A stretch of 64,000 bases of DNA from Cycas panzhihuaensis (GCA_023213395.1 CM041465.1:27535741-27599740), one strand, 5' to 3'; shown: positions 1 through 12,373, counted from the first letter of the stretch. The notes: a model not told the origin generated them from the sequence alone. Numbers and translations: made by a program.

Positions 1-362
1 TGAACATCATACTTGATAATATTATTGTAGCGGCGTGAGGGTACTATGGAGTCTAATTTAAGTAACTGATCCTCTGTCTCTGTAAAAATGACATCTTTGG
101 TAACGATGATTTTTTGTTGTGAAGGTATGAAGACCTTATACCCTTTCTTATCCATAGGGTATCAAACAAAGGTGCCTTTAAGTGCCCTTAGCTAGAGTTT
201 ATTTCGATCTGCATCTAGAATATGGGCATAGCATGTAGAGCCAAAAATTTTAAAGTAGTGAACAATGGGGGCTTGTCCTGACCACGTTTCATTAGGTGAT
301 TGTGCTTCCTTTGATGGGCTAACAACATTAATACAATAAATAGTTGCCCAAATTACTTCAGC

Positions 363-953
363 CTACAAATAGGTAGGTAAATGTTTATATATTAACATAA
401 CATGAGCCATGTTCATGATTGTCCTATTCATGTGCTCGGTAACTCCATTTTGTTGTGGGGTACCTGCTACTATTATTTGATGCTTGATGTCATTATCTCG
501 AAGGTAGCTTTCAAACTCATGTGAGGTATATTCGCCACCATTATCAGTTTGAAGACATTTGAGTTGATAACCTGACTCTTTTTCAGTGAGGGATTTGAAT
601 TCCTTGAATATACTGAATGCTTCATCTTTCTTGCGTAGAAAAGCTACCCATACTTTTCTAGTGAAATCATCAATGAAAGAGATGTAATATAGCTTGCCCT
701 TCAGTGAAGGAATAGGCATTACCCTGCACAAATCAGAGTGTACCAATTGTAATGGATGGCTTGATTTCCACTGACTTTTGGAAAAGGGTTGTCGATGAGA
801 TTTGGCAATGATACAAGCTTCACATTTAAAGGGCTTAGAGGAAAACTTTGGAAGGTTTAGAAGAGTATTAGAAAGATCTCTAAGTCTATCAATGTGAACA
901 TGGCCCATGCGAGCATGCCAAAGAACTTCTGGGGACAATGTTGGATGGGTCAA
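363..953 (-). pseudogene. CopA pre-integrase and integrase core fragment
   Basis: This 196-codon open stretch begins in the HHCC zinc-binding region (LWHARMGHVHIDRL, then CEACIIAK) and runs into the DDE integrase core. The first Asp pair (FIDDF), the second Asp in QTDNGGEY and the Glu-bearing segment (NGVTEHMNRT) are all present, so the catalytic triad is better kept here than in CopB or CopC. In the family this enzyme inserts the cDNA into host chromatin. The frame breaks near 363, where related copies continue to AYLWAKAI. It is part of a longer decayed polyprotein, not a separate gene. Confidence 0.9.
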
Positions 954-1262
954 GATGGAATTAAATACAAATTCTTCATCGGCACAAAGGCTTTAGGCAT
1001 AAAAGGCTTCAGAAGATGGAGAGTCATTCAGTCGTAAAAGTTTGCTAAAGAGATGTCTAGTCAAAACCACCTGATTAGTTAGAGGGTGAATGACCTTGAG
1101 AGTCTGGTCATTTATAGTTACGCTCAGATCAAATCCACGAGAAACAAATGTGGATAAAGAGAGTAGGTTTTATTTGAGATTGGGTATATATAAGACATCA
1201 AGCAATGTAAAATCTTCTAAGGCTGGGAGTTTTAGGCGAATGTTGCCAATTCCTTCAACAGG

Positions 1263-2573
1263 TTATTGTGATTTATCAGCCATGTGAACAACTCCATGAA
1301 CATTTAAGTCAAATGTTTGATATGGACTATGATTACATTTCATATATTGACTCGCTCCTATGTCCATAATCCACTGTCCATTGATTGAAGCCACACTATT
1401 GCCAATTCCAATAGGACTTGGCATTGGTGAAGGGAATTCACAAGTGATATATCCACACTGAGCTTCAAAGTATCTCTTTGGTTGGTCAATGGCATTTGAT
1501 GCCGAAGATCCCTCAATTCTTTGAATGTGTGCTTGTACAAAACCTTCACCACTAAAGTATTCTTCACAAGTTTCTTCAACATTGTGGGCTCTATGTTTTG
1601 GTTGGAACTTGGCCAACTTATAAGTGGTAGTTCTGTAATCTTTTGCTAAGTGTCCTTTATGGTTACACCGATCACACATAATAGTTTGATTACTAGTCAC
1701 TGAAGAAGTACTGGTTTGGCTTAACTGTCTTGCTCTTTGTTGACGTGGCCCTTGGCCTTGAAACTATTAAGGTTATGATTGAGGGTTTGATTGACCTTGT
1801 GGACAATTTCCCATATTTCTTCCTCTTCCTCTTGCTCGGTTATTTCCTCTGCCACGAGAGGGACCTTGATTTTTTGTATAGCAAAATTCTTCTTCTACCT
1901 CAAAGGCTGCATTTAGAAGAGAGTCATAGGCTACAAAGTTTGTATTAAAGGTCTTATCAAATTCTATGAACTTCTCGGCAAGTGCTTCAAAGTTGAGTGT
2001 CTTCAATGTTCCACTAGATTGAAGACTTCTAAACAAGTTTTTATAATTAAGGACATGTAAACATGACTAGATCAAAAATTCCCAAGTGATGCATTAGGTC
2101 TTAAAGTCTTTGTCAATTGCATGTTTGATTGGTCGAAGGAGATTTATTATCTCATGAACTTGTCCCTTTTGTATTTTTAATTTATTCATTTTCAAAACAA
2201 GATGAACAAATTCATAATCTGACTTTGTATCAAAGTTCTTTCTAAGAACTTCTAGGACCTTCCAAGCTGTATCATGTTCCTCTTCATTTATCAAGTTGTG
2301 CAAGGAGTGATCAATGACCAATAAAATTCTCGCATAACTCTTTTCATCATCTATCGCCCATTATAGTTTAGTTGCAGCATCTGTAGGAGTTGTTGGGGTG
2401 GATCCACTGGAAGTAGTTGTTGTAGTCATTGCTGGTATCCTGGGTGTGGCCTGCAGGTGGGCTATTCAAAGGCCTTCAAACTTTGTAGTATTTTTAATTC
2501 CAGTGTACCATATATCCTAATTTTCTTTGTCTTTCAATATGTAGTTAACATTTTACTTAAATTAAGATGACAT
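1263..2573 (-). pseudogene. CopA gag and protease region
   Basis: The gag ATG is at 2573-2571, matching the equivalent starts in CopB (33070) and CopC (38413). The capsid-like region is followed by an Arg/Gly-rich stretch and a zinc knuckle at about 1676-1635 (CDRCNHKGHLAKDY, final Cys changed to Tyr). The protease site lies near 1364 and reads DIGA where DSGA or DTGA is usual. Gag codons 4 and 7 are TAA, while CopB has CAA at both. Several more stops interrupt the frame at places where CopB has Gln. Gag would package the RNA and the protease would process the polyprotein. The copy is non-functional. Confidence 0.88.
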
Positions 2574-2794
2574 GGTGATGATGAAGAAGTAGAAGAGATG
2601 ATAGAAGTATGTGCCATTGACACGTGTGGCTAGTACACCTGGCGCAGCAGGGATGTAGAAATGATTGGTATGATGAGAAACAAGCAATGATTAAGTATTT
2701 TTCAACAATTATATAAAAAATAAATATAAGTAATGATGCAAGAATGAGGCCTAATGTAGAGTTGGCAAAGAGTCGTGATGTGTCATGCCACTAA

Positions 2795-3846
2795 TGATCC
2801 CAAAAGAGCTTAGTTGGTGAAGAAGTCAATTATCAACCTTTTCTCCTTGAGATCCTGGGAGTTAGTGTAGAAATCTCAATAACATCAAAACAACAATGAG
2901 CTCACAAAAGGAAATTCTACACCAAATCATTTATTCTTGACATTGATCTAAAAGTATGAGGAGTAGTACTTTTATTAAACTATGAAAATCTCCATTTAAT
3001 GGTGGAGAAATCAACTAGCAAAAGAATGGTAAAATTACAAGGAATAAATGATACAATTATACCATAAGGGGGACTCCAACCCTCCAAAATACTTCTCCAA
3101 GGATGCTTCCCAAGTCAGGTCTCCAAGAACCACCTCTCCAACCTTTAGTATGGCTCAATTTATAGAAAGAAACCAAAATTACATGTTTAACAAGTGGCAA
3201 TCATGCAAGTATAACCATTAACCACCAGAATGCATGTTGTCCAAGTGGCCTTCATGCAATTCTTAAAAATTTATAGCTTGTAACTAATCTTAACAGACTC
3301 TAATTTGTCTAATATTTGGTACACATATAGGAACGCATGTTCCCTCTGCTTCATTCAAATTTTAGCTCATTTGGATATCATTTGACAGCATTTTTATTCA
3401 TTTAATTATAATATATATTTGCTATTTTTCTACTATCCAAGTGGCCTTCATGTAATTCTTAAAAGTTGCAACTTGTAACTGATCTTAACAAACTCCAATT
3501 TAGCTCAAATTTGGTACACATATAGGAACATATGTCTATTTTACTTCCTAAAAATTTTAGCTCATTTGGATGTCATTTGACTATATTTTTATTCATTTAA
3601 TAATAATATGTATTTACTATTTTTTTCTGCTAGTTGTGGGATTAATTTTATGCAAAACAAGGCTTGAACTCTAATGAAATGATATTTTCTAAACCCCACC
3701 TTTTGTACACATCTAGTGGGATGTGTCTTCTACCTTTACACAAAATTTCATATAAGTTTGATACCATTTGGCCATATCTCTTTTAGTTATGCCAATGCCT
3801 AGCATTTTTTGCATCTTGTAAACATATGGTAGATCCTCCTGGATAA
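2795..3846 (-). mobile_element. Solo-LTR-like insertion in the CopA leader
   Basis: CopB and CopC lack this 1052-bp segment at the matching point. It is flanked by ACTAA at 2790-2794 and 3847-3851, a 5-bp target duplication. The ends read TGATCC and GGATAA on the plus strand, which are near inverted repeats and fit degraded TG...CA LTR ends. On the minus strand a TATA-like TATAAATTGAGCC lies at 3164-3152. No primer site, polypurine tract or coding sequence was seen, so a solo LTR is the best reading. A tRNA-like A/B-box resemblance at 2803-2865 leaves a SINE-headed element as a weaker alternative. Confidence 0.7.
3241..3632. repeat. Two tandem units of about 196 bp
   Basis: A unit starting CCAAGTGGCCTTCATG at 3241 recurs at 3437. 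The similarity continues through GGTACACATATAGGAAC and TTTTAGCTCATTTGGAT to about 3632. The two copies differ by scattered substitutions, so the duplication is old. It lies inside the solo-LTR-like insertion. Confidence 0.85.
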
Positions 3847-5623
3847 ACTAACCTCTCACTTATGTCTAAATGTAGGTGAGGTTTCGATGCCTAAGGCTTC
3901 TAGTATATGATTAGGACCTTCACCCAAGATACCCGCACCTATGCTTGGTGATGAAATCCAAGTCACGGTGGAGCCCAGGTACTCCCAGTCCTCACTTAGT
4001 TCACCAATGAGTAACTATATACCTCCTTTGAAGAGTCAAATGGTACTGTGTATCCCACGGCTATGACGTATATTGGACTGGGTTAATTTTAATCTTACAT
4101 TAAGGTTTTTAATTTTCCTGGGTGGTTATCGGGATTATTCCTAATTGGAGGCCATAGGTATGGCTAACATGTCCCTCCACCACTATTCTGGTTAAGACCA
4201 GACCCAGTATGAAACTCACACCTCCCTTAGGGCCTAGACTTTGGCCAACCTTGGTCTATTTCAACTAAGGCGAGTGTGCGCACAAGTCAAGAACTGGCAA
4301 TATAGATCATATGGATGATATTCATTTTAGGAATAGTGTAAGATATTTCCGTATAACTAAAAACTGAAATAGAAACTTACTAAATGTGCTTGCTTGCTTT
4401 TCGTGCTTGCTTTGTTGTTGTTGCTGCTTTTGTGATGCTTTGTTGTTGCTGCTGCTTTTGTGATGCTTTATTATTGTTGCTAATTTTGTGATGCTTTATA
4501 CTATGTGTGCAAATAGAAAAGCATGCTAGATTTAGCAGAGGAACCAGATGTTGCTTCCAATCCAAGGTTTCCCTTGCTTTAGTACAATGTTTCCAAATAT
4601 AATTTTGGAAGTTTTGATACAAAATCCATAATGAGATAAAAAGTGGATCAACTTGCTGCTAAAATGATGATTTTTCTAAATCTATATGCATGCTATTTTG
4701 CCCTATTTTGTGATTTTTTTACAAAATTTATAAATAATAATAAATGATAATTATTTTAAAAAATTACAAATATGAAGGACTAAATGATGAAATCTGAATT
4801 TATGATAGAAGGAAAAAGTGTTCAGAATGTTGTTTCTGATATAGGTGTGAAGTCAAGTTTCAGAAAAGGCACAAAAAATGTTCTGCCCGAAAAAGTACCA
4901 AAGTAAAATCATTCTAGATCAACTATCTCAGAATCTAAAATTCAATATGTCAAAAGTTTCATTTTGACATGTACATTTACTTTACCTTCTGCACCATCTG
5001 CAAAAACTGTCAAAAAATTACCCGAAATCCCCTTGTAAGGTCCTTTGTGGGGTTGAGTAGGCAAAATCAGTAACCGTGAGAAAACTACATAGATCTCACT
5101 AACCAGTGGATGAAATTTGATGAGATTTATCTTAAACTAATCTTACGACATAAATTTACTAGATCCCTTAATAAAACTTTCAGATATTCAACTTATAATT
5201 AAAGGATTTCATTAGGAAAAGTGCTTTAAATCACTTATCCACAAAATTTACCCTTTTGTCACAGCCAAAACTCACTGTTTCATACTAAATCTGAAGTTTC
5301 TATAAAAGAAAAAAATGATCCTCTAGTCAAGGTAACCTTGCATGCCAAATTTTAACAATTTCTAAGATGGTCAAATTTTTATGAAATTTTGGGCCTTTAA
5401 TGCTTCCGGGACTGTTCTAACAACTGAACAGCTTCAAAAACCTTTATTCTTCACCTCTAAATTTTTTTGCACATGTACAAAGTAGCAACATACAAAATAC
5501 TATAATTCTAAGCTCTCAAAATATTAAAAAATAATGAATGCACTCTCAATACTTCACATTGAAGGTGAAGGAGAGGTAAAATGACTCTATGCAAGTGGAA
5601 TGGAGTGAATAGATCCCCTTCTA

Positions 5624-5635
5624 GCTCTGATACCA
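5624..5635 (-). other. CopA primer binding site (initiator Met tRNA)
   Basis: The minus strand reads TGGTATCAGAGC two bases after the 5' LTR end. This is the usual plant copia minus-strand primer site. Confidence 0.92.
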
Positions 5636-5637
5636 TA

Positions 5638-5949
5638 TGAAGGAAGGATGTATCTATAAGATAAATCACTCACATGCACATAATGGCAATGGAGAATGAA
5701 AAAGAAGATGAAACAAGATATGAGAGCAAGCTTGGAGGTGAGAATGAATAATGACTCCCTCCTTGAGATTTTACCTTTTATTATTGAGGGTGAGTATTAG
5801 GGTTAGGATTTTCTCACCTAATGACATAAACCCAAAATTACATCTAAATGCACATAAAGTACATTTCATTAAGAGACTAATGCTAATAATATATCCTAAG
5901 GTCACATAATTAATCTATATAAATGACCTGGATACATTAACCTCTTTCA
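5638..5949 (-). repeat. CopA 5' LTR
   Basis: A 312-bp LTR that on the minus strand starts TGAAAGAGG and ends CCTTCA. It aligns along its length with the LTRs at 10183-10494, 27732-28043, 35065-35376, 43438-43748 and 54122-54434. A TATA-like AATAATAAAAGG on the minus strand lies near its middle. Confidence 0.95.
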
Positions 5950-5954
5950 ATATT

Positions 5955-6979
5955 ACCCCTAATTGATCTAAATCCCCTACTTACATCATCTCACTATTCC
6001 TGTCCACCGAGCTAGGATACCCATGAAGTTCTGAGTCCTTGCTATCTTGAAGATAATAATCAAGGGAATGATCCTCCATACTACTGGGATTCCCTCTACT
6101 ATCTTAATAGCCTCAATTAAGATCCTATGCTAATCTATCTGATCGATAAACCCTATTAGATACTCACTGCACACTATTTGGGACTACTCATCTATTATCT
6201 AAATAAGACAAACTCTCTCTCCATGCTAGCTAACCCCTAAGATCCTACCCACATATTTTGAAGTGATCTAGAGATCTCTAATAGCTTGTACCCTAAAGGT
6301 GTTGCATCCTCGGACCTAACTGATGAAATCATGTAATATTTCATGCCCTATGATGAGTTGGGTAGATCCACTCACCCGTGAGAGGTCACATGCTCTTAAA
6401 ATACCCCATCCTACCTCGTCAAGCTAACTAACAAGCTCCCCAGTGGCCATTCCTTCATTCTCCTCCATCTCCATTCTCTCCAAGGCCCACATCACATCGT
6501 TTATAGTCTGTCAGTAATTTGTTTTATTTTAAAATTTTAATTTTTCAAGTTTCATTCACCAACGGTTTAAAACTATGACCAGGTAACTGGAAACATGATT
6601 TCATAGGTGAAAAACATGACTTCACAGTAAAAAATGTGACTTCCTTTGTGGTCCTAAATACTAAAATCACATTTTTCACTGACTTGTCATGTTTTTTATT
6701 TAGTCATATTTTAGTACAGTGACTGCATTTTTTATCAGAAAAATAAAAAGATAAAAGGAAAGAAGATGTCCCACTCACCAGGTCCCTAACTTTCTACTCC
6801 ATCTTAATGAGGAGGGTCCCATAGAGCCAGTCTCCCACCAGAAAGAGCTCACTATCGCTTTAGAAAATGAGAAAGTAGCCTCTGGGTCTCTTATTTTTTC
6901 CTCGTCTCTTGCTTCAACATGAAACCTTTTCTCATCCATTTTCTTACATATAGAGAGGCCCCTTTCTCATTTTCTTCTA
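5955..6979 (-). other. Unassigned flank with weak minus-strand coding character
   Basis: No LTR, RNA gene or known domain is recognised. On the minus strand between about 6500 and 5960 one frame is fairly long with few stops and reads like decayed protein (for example IKIVEGIPVVW). I cannot place it in a family. From 6530 to 6780 the DNA is AT-rich with repeated ACATGACTT-like words. It may be part of GyD or older DNA beside it. Confidence 0.35.
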
Positions 6980-7375
6980 CCTGTTAATGAGTCTAAAATA
7001 TGATAGAAACTACACTTTGAATCTCCTTTCACCTGTTAATGAGCTAAAACTATGATATGATTAATACCTTAAACCTCCTTTCACCTATTAATTAGCTAAA
7101 CTATGATAGGATTACTGCTCTAAGGCCCTTTTATCTATTAATGAGCCTAAACTATGATAAGGAACCCTCCAAAATAATTATTAATGAGGTTAAACTAAGA
7201 TAATCAACCTCTAAAAGCCCTCACCACGTTAATAAGGTTAAACTATAATGGGTTTATTTTAAAAAGTTATAGGTTAATAAGCTGGTAAACTATGATAGTT
7301 TATCCTTTTTGCTTCGGCAAAAAGATTTCCCTCCAATGCATAGTTAAAGAGAGATAAACTATAACCTGTTGTACA
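6980..7375 (+). repeat. Tandem field I: TTAATGAGCTAAAACTATGATA units
   Basis: About eight imperfect copies of a core like AATGAGCTAAACTATGATA occur at roughly 45-70-bp spacing, near 6987, 7036, 7089, 7138, 7181, 7229, 7273 and 7344. The same core appears after the GyD integrase near 50910-50995, which marks this as LTR-type sequence of GyD. Confidence 0.75.
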
Positions 7376-7399
7376 TTAGAGTCATATCCAATTCATATT

Positions 7400-7565
7400 T
7401 GTTTGGCGATGAAGTCCCATCCAGTTTATGGGCATGTTGTTTGCTAATGAAGTCCCATCCAGTTTATGGGCAATAGGTAGTATTCGTTTGACAATAGAGT
7501 CCCATCTAGTTTATGGGCTTGTTGTATGATAATGAAGTCTCATCTAGTTTGTGGGTGCTAGGTAG
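7400..7565 (+). repeat. Tandem field II: AAGTCCCATCCAGTTTATGGG units
   Basis: Four imperfect copies of AATGAAGTCCCATCCAGTTT plus ATGGGC follow each other about 35-55 bp apart, immediately after field I. The units are unrelated in sequence to those of field I. Confidence 0.8.
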
Positions 7566-7574
7566 ATATTTGGC

Positions 7575-7800
7575 AATATTAGATACCTAGTCCTTTTACA
7601 CAAAGGATGGAAGTAGCTACATTTTATTGATAGATACCTAGTCCTTTTAGGTAGGTTTTTGGTGACGTTAGATACCCAATCCTTTTAGGAAGATTCATGG
7701 CAATTAGGTGCCTAGTCCTTTTGGGAAAGATGTGTAAGTAATGGCCTTTTGGTGTTAGGAACTTAGTTCTTTTTGGTAGATTTTCTAGTAAGTAGTTTCT
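7575..7800 (+). repeat. Tandem field III: TTAGATACCTAGTCCTTTTAG units
   Basis: Five imperfect copies of a unit containing AGATACCTAGTCCTTTTAG lie about 30-50 bp apart. A short open stretch on the minus strand here (7624-7833) is only the translated repeat. Confidence 0.75.
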
Positions 7801-10182
7801 TTTGGTCTCACTATCATACAGATTATATTTCATATTAGGTCATAGAATTCTATCACCCCATCATTTATGTATTTCATTTGGTTCTTATCACCTTGACCAG
7901 AACAACGATTACTTATATTATTGCCACCTCTAACCATCCTATCTCTCTTTCTAGAATAGGAGCTTTAGGTATCAAGGGGGAAAATGTTTTACCAAAACTT
8001 GGCCTTTTGATTTGTACTTGATTTGTAATGGTAAATTTTGACATGTTTGTTATGTGGTTTCATAGAAGATAAAGAGATGGAATTAGTTGATTATAGATTA
8101 GGCCATGTTTTAATAAAAAAATATATGAATTTTATTTAATGAAGTATGATGAATAATGATGTGATTTATATATTTTTACTATTATTTGCTGATGACTTAA
8201 ACTATGACACTAAAGTTTTCTTTCATGATTGATTCAATCTTATACATCCTTTAAAATTCTTTATATTTATATTTTCTCGTTGATTTCACCTAATTTTATC
8301 ATTTTTTGTCATTTTTAGGCTTGAACGTAATGCTTTTCACCTTGATTTGGGCTTACTTATTTATTTGCAAAGTCATTTTTGTGTTTTAATTTTTATTTTA
8401 CATCAAATTATATATTTTTTGAACCAATTTTTACCTCCATAATCATCGCGTTTTTAGCGCTGCCAAAAATTTGACTAATCACATTTTTTGTATAAAATCA
8501 TATTTTTGGTAGGTGAAAAATGTAACCGATCATATTTTTTACTATCATACACATAAAACTCAGCCAACACACTAGGATTTTGCATGTCGCCACCTAGATT
8601 TAGTGATATTTGATCTCTTTGACACCCAAGAATGATCTTGAGTCTTAAGTGATTCATTGTAGAGAAGTTAGTAGTGATTTTGCTAAAGTTTTATGTGGAT
8701 TTTTAGAGTTTCTTAGAGATTTTAGAAGACTTCTACTTTGAGATTAAAATTTAGATTTTTGAAGACTTGTGGGTGAAATCATGGAAGTGTTTTAATGCTG
8801 TGTTGTTGATATTCAACTATTGATGGTTTAAGCTTCAATCTTATAGATTTTTATCAAGGTTTTATGCTTCAAACTTCTTCCAATTTGGTAAGGTCTTTTC
8901 TATTCAGTTTCTAACTTATTTCACAATACTTTAAAGTTGTTCTTGGCTTAAAATATCTTTTTTATTTTTGGATGATTGTTGTAGTGATCTCATATTTATT
9001 TTATACTTTGAAGTATATACTACAAGGATAGCCCTTTATGAGGTTCCTTAAGGGTTAGACTAGGGTGAAGCATTATCATCTCTCCACCACTCATCTAGTT
9101 ACCCCTTCCTACTCTTTTATAACAATTTATATTTTAGTCATTTTGCCACTCTTTTTTGGCATTGTTGGGATATAGTTTAGTCTCTCTTGATTGTTGTTCT
9201 CCTTCTTTGATTTACTTTGAAGGAAAATACATGGAAGAAAATTGATTAGCTGAAAAGAAAACTATCATTCTAAGGTGTTCATTGTAATAGGAAAGAAGTT
9301 ATTTTCTCATAATCTTATGGTTTTATTGATTTTCATTTCCAAGTTGGCTTCTTTACCTTTTAAAAGAAAAGTTGAGAATATTAAAAGGAAAAAACATCTC
9401 TAGTTTTTTTATTTTGTAAAGTGTTTAAGGATCTTTTTGGAGCTCTTACTACTCCAATTTTGATAGAACCATTAAAATCAGTTCTTTATTTGAAAGTTGT
9501 GGTTCATATTTATGGTTTTTCTATCATCTCATAAGACTAAAAATCATTAGAAAATAATAGCAATATCTTCTAAAAATCTCTTTTTCTCTTTGCATCATTC
9601 ATCATATTTTTTTAAAGAATTAGTTTCATACATGATAGATAAAGTATGTTGACTAGTTTTGTATGTTAATTTATCTCTTTGAAAATATTGCACAAAGGTC
9701 ATATAGTATGTTTTAATTTTTTGATAGCATCATTCCTTTTTAAAATGAAGTGTGTATATTACATGTAAGAAAGTCATCTCATAGTTGCATGTACATCTTT
9801 CATTTTGAAAAAAAAAAAAAAGACATAAAAACTTGTATGTACCTTTTCAAGTTTGTTTATTTTTTATTGTTAAAAGAAAAAATAAAAAAAAAACATATAT
9901 ATTGGTTTGATCTTCTAGTCTTATTGATTACCTAGATTTGTCTTACTCTCTTGGTTTTATTTCCTTGACAAAGTGAGCATAAACCAAGACAAAAAATAAA
10001 ATAAAACAAACCACTTTTCTATTAGCTTACCCTCTCCTACATCTAAGTAGAACCCAAAAAGTTGAAAAGATTATATGAGAGAAGTCCCTAGGAAGGATAT
10101 TGAAGATACTGTTAGTGTAGCTCCAAACTTAGAACTCCTTCATCAAGTTATATAGGTTAGTGGATTTTACATACCCATTCAC
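7801..10182 (+). other. AT-rich DNA, probably the rest of the GyD 5' LTR
   Basis: No coding region or other element is visible. The stretch is T-rich with several A-runs, for example near 9809 and 9886. It ends at the CopC insertion point, where TTCAC (10178-10182) is one arm of the CopC target duplication. The assignment rests on its position between the tandem fields and the CopC insertion. Confidence 0.5.
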
Positions 10183-10494
10183 TAAAAAAGGTTAATGTAT
10201 CAAGGTCATTTGTGTAGATTAATTAACTGACATTAGAATATATTTTTAGCATCAGTCTCTTAGTAAAATATGTATTATGTGCATTTAGATATAATTTTAG
10301 GTTTATGTCATTAAGTAGGAAAATCTTAACCCTAATGCTCACCTTCAATAATAAAAGGTAAAATCTCAAGGAGGGACTCATTATTTATTCTCAACTCCAA
10401 GCTTTGCTCTCATATTTTGTTTCATCTCTTTTTTATTCTCTATTACCATTGTATGTATATCAATGATTTATTCCCTAAATTTATCCTTCCTTCA
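10183..10494 (+). repeat. CopC 5' LTR
   Basis: A 312-bp LTR. The start has decayed to TAAAAAAGG from the family TGAAAGAGG and the end is CCTTCA. It is preceded by TTCAC. A TATA-like AATAATAAAAGG is present. Confidence 0.92.
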
Positions 10495-10496
10495 TG

Positions 10497-10508
10497 TGGT
10501 ATCAGAGC
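10497..10508 (+). other. CopC primer binding site (initiator Met tRNA)
   Basis: TGGTATCAGAGC, unmutated, two bases after the LTR end. Confidence 0.93.
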
Positions 10509-12373
10509 TAGAAGAGGATTTATTCACTCCATTCCACTTGCATAGAGTCATTTTGCCTCTCTTTCACCTTCAATGTGAAGTATTAAGAGTGCACTCATTA
10601 TTTTTAAAATTTTGAGAGCTTAAAATTATATTATTTTCTATGTTGCTATTTTCTCTATATATGCAAAATTTTAGAGGTGCAAAAAATAGATTTTTAATGT
10701 TGTTTAGTTACTGGAACAATCCCAGAAGCATTGAAGGCCTAAAATTTTATGAAAATTTTGACCATCTTAGATTTTAATAAAATTTGACATGTAGGGTTGC
10801 TTTACTAGGAGGATGTTTTTTATCTTCTAGAGTAGCTTTAGATTCAACCTATAACAGTGAGTTTTGACTAAAATAAAAGGTCAAAATTTACAGATGAGTA
10901 ACTTAGGGTACTTTTCTTAATAAAATCTTTTAAATATGAGCTAAAAATATGAAAGGTTTTTTAAGGGATCTAGTAGATTTATGTCTTAAGAGTATTTTAA
11001 AATAAATCTCATCAAATTTCATCCATTGATTAATGAGATATTTGCAGTTCACAGATGCTAAATTTACCTACTCAACCCCACAAAAGACATTGCGAAGGTA
11101 TTTTGGAAATAATATAGAAGAAAAAATTATTGTATATATTAAGATGAAGGTTTTGACATATTAAAGTTTGGATTCAGAGGTAGTGAATCTGGCAAGATTC
11201 TGCTTTGTGTTCGTTTTGGGCAAATTATTTTGTGCCTTTTTAGAAAATTGACTTCATAATCTTATCATAAATGACATTATGAGCACTTTTTTCTTCGCCA
11301 TGAATTCAAATTTTATCATTTAGTTCTCTATATTTGTAATTAAAAAAAAAAATTACCTAATTATTATTTATAGATTTTATGGAAAAAAAAAAAAAGGCAA
11401 AATAACATGCATCTAGATTTAGAAAAATCTATATTTTAGCCATAAGTTGATATGCTTTTTGGCCCTTTATGGCTTTTATATTGAAATTTTTAAAAACATA
11501 TTTAGAAATATTATACTAAAGTAAGGGGAACCTTGGATCAGAAGTAACATCTGGTTCCTCTGCTAAATCTAGTATGCTCTTTCTATTTGCATACATAGCA
11601 TAAAACATCACATAAAGTAATAACAACATTAAAGAAAGTACAAAAGGTAAGCATGCACATTTAACAACTTTCCATTTTAATTTTCAATTATTTATAAATA
11701 ACTTATATTATTTCCTAAAAGGAATCTTATCCGTACGACTTATACCACCAATTCTTGACTTATGCACACACTCACCTTGGTTGAAATAAACTACAGTTTG
11801 ATGAAGTCTAGTCCCTAAGAGAGGTGTGAGTTTCATATTGGGTTTGGTCTTAATCAAAATAATGGTGGAGGGATAGATTAGCCATTCCTATGACCTCCAA
11901 TCAAGGATAATCCTAATAACCACTTAGAAAAACTAAAAACCTTAATACAAGATTAAAATTAACCCGATCTAATATCCATCATAGCCGTGGAATATGTACA
12001 TACTATTTGGCTCTTTGGATGAGGTATATAGTTATTCACTGGTGAACTAGGTGAGGACTGGAAATAATTAGGCTCCACTATGACTTGGATTTTATTACCA
12101 AGCATAGGTATAAGTATCATGGGTGAAGCCCCTAATCGTATATTAGAAGCCTTAGGCATTGAAACCTCACCTACATTTGGACATCAGTTAGAGGTTAATG
12201 ACATGATGTATTACAACTCTTTTCTAGCTCTACATTAGGCCTCATTCTTACATCATTACTTATACTTATTTTTTATAGTTATTAAAAAATACTTAATCAT
12301 TGCTTACTTATCATTATAGCATTCATTTTTGCATCCCTACTGCATTAGGTGTACTATCCACACGTGTCAATGG
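10509..12373 (+). other. CopC leader up to the GyG insertion
   Basis: This matches the reverse complement of the CopA and CopB leaders, including the motif CACACGTGTCAATGG at its right end. The GyG insertion point lies about 40 bp upstream of the gag ATG; the leader resumes with CACATAC at 38373. No reading frame of note. AATGG at 12369-12373 is the left GyG target duplication. Confidence 0.85.

Larger units (their letters stand above)
2574..5623 (-). other. CopA leader (between primer site and gag)
   Basis: About 3 kb separate the primer site from the gag ATG. Roughly 2 kb of this is shared with the leaders of CopB (33071-35050) and CopC (10509-12373); the rest is the insertion at 2795-3846. 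A Gln-rich short open stretch at 4380-4622 comes from tandem CAA/CAG-containing units of about 32 bases around 4395-4500 that recur in CopB at about 33820-33920. No protein family is recognisable. A leader this long is unusual for a small-LTR copia element. Confidence 0.75.
1..5949 (-). mobile_element. CopA, Ty1/copia retrotransposon, 5' part only
   Basis: Read on the minus strand the order is 5' LTR (5638-5949), initiator-Met primer site, a leader of about 3 kb, gag, protease and integrase. The reverse transcriptase and 3' LTR lie off the left edge. The element is a close relative of CopB, CopC and CopE: the window starts at the point that corresponds to about 30502 in CopB, just past a G-run. 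The order PR-INT before RT is the Ty1/copia order. Its 5-bp target duplication cannot be tested because the other end is missing; the right flank is ATATT. Confidence 0.93.

Noticed and set aside
2795-3846. Helitron
   Set aside because: A 5-bp target duplication is present, and there is no TC...CTRR end or hairpin.
4380-4622. Gln-rich small protein in the CopA leader
   Set aside because: It is translation of CAA/CAG tandem units. CopC lacks the units, and no start or constraint is visible.
7400-7800. CRISPR-like spaced repeats
   Set aside because: The repeats are imperfect, spacers vary and the setting is a plant LTR element; ordinary tandem repeats fit better.
9750-9935. Possible Lys-rich small protein
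   Set aside because: A- and T-run composition only.
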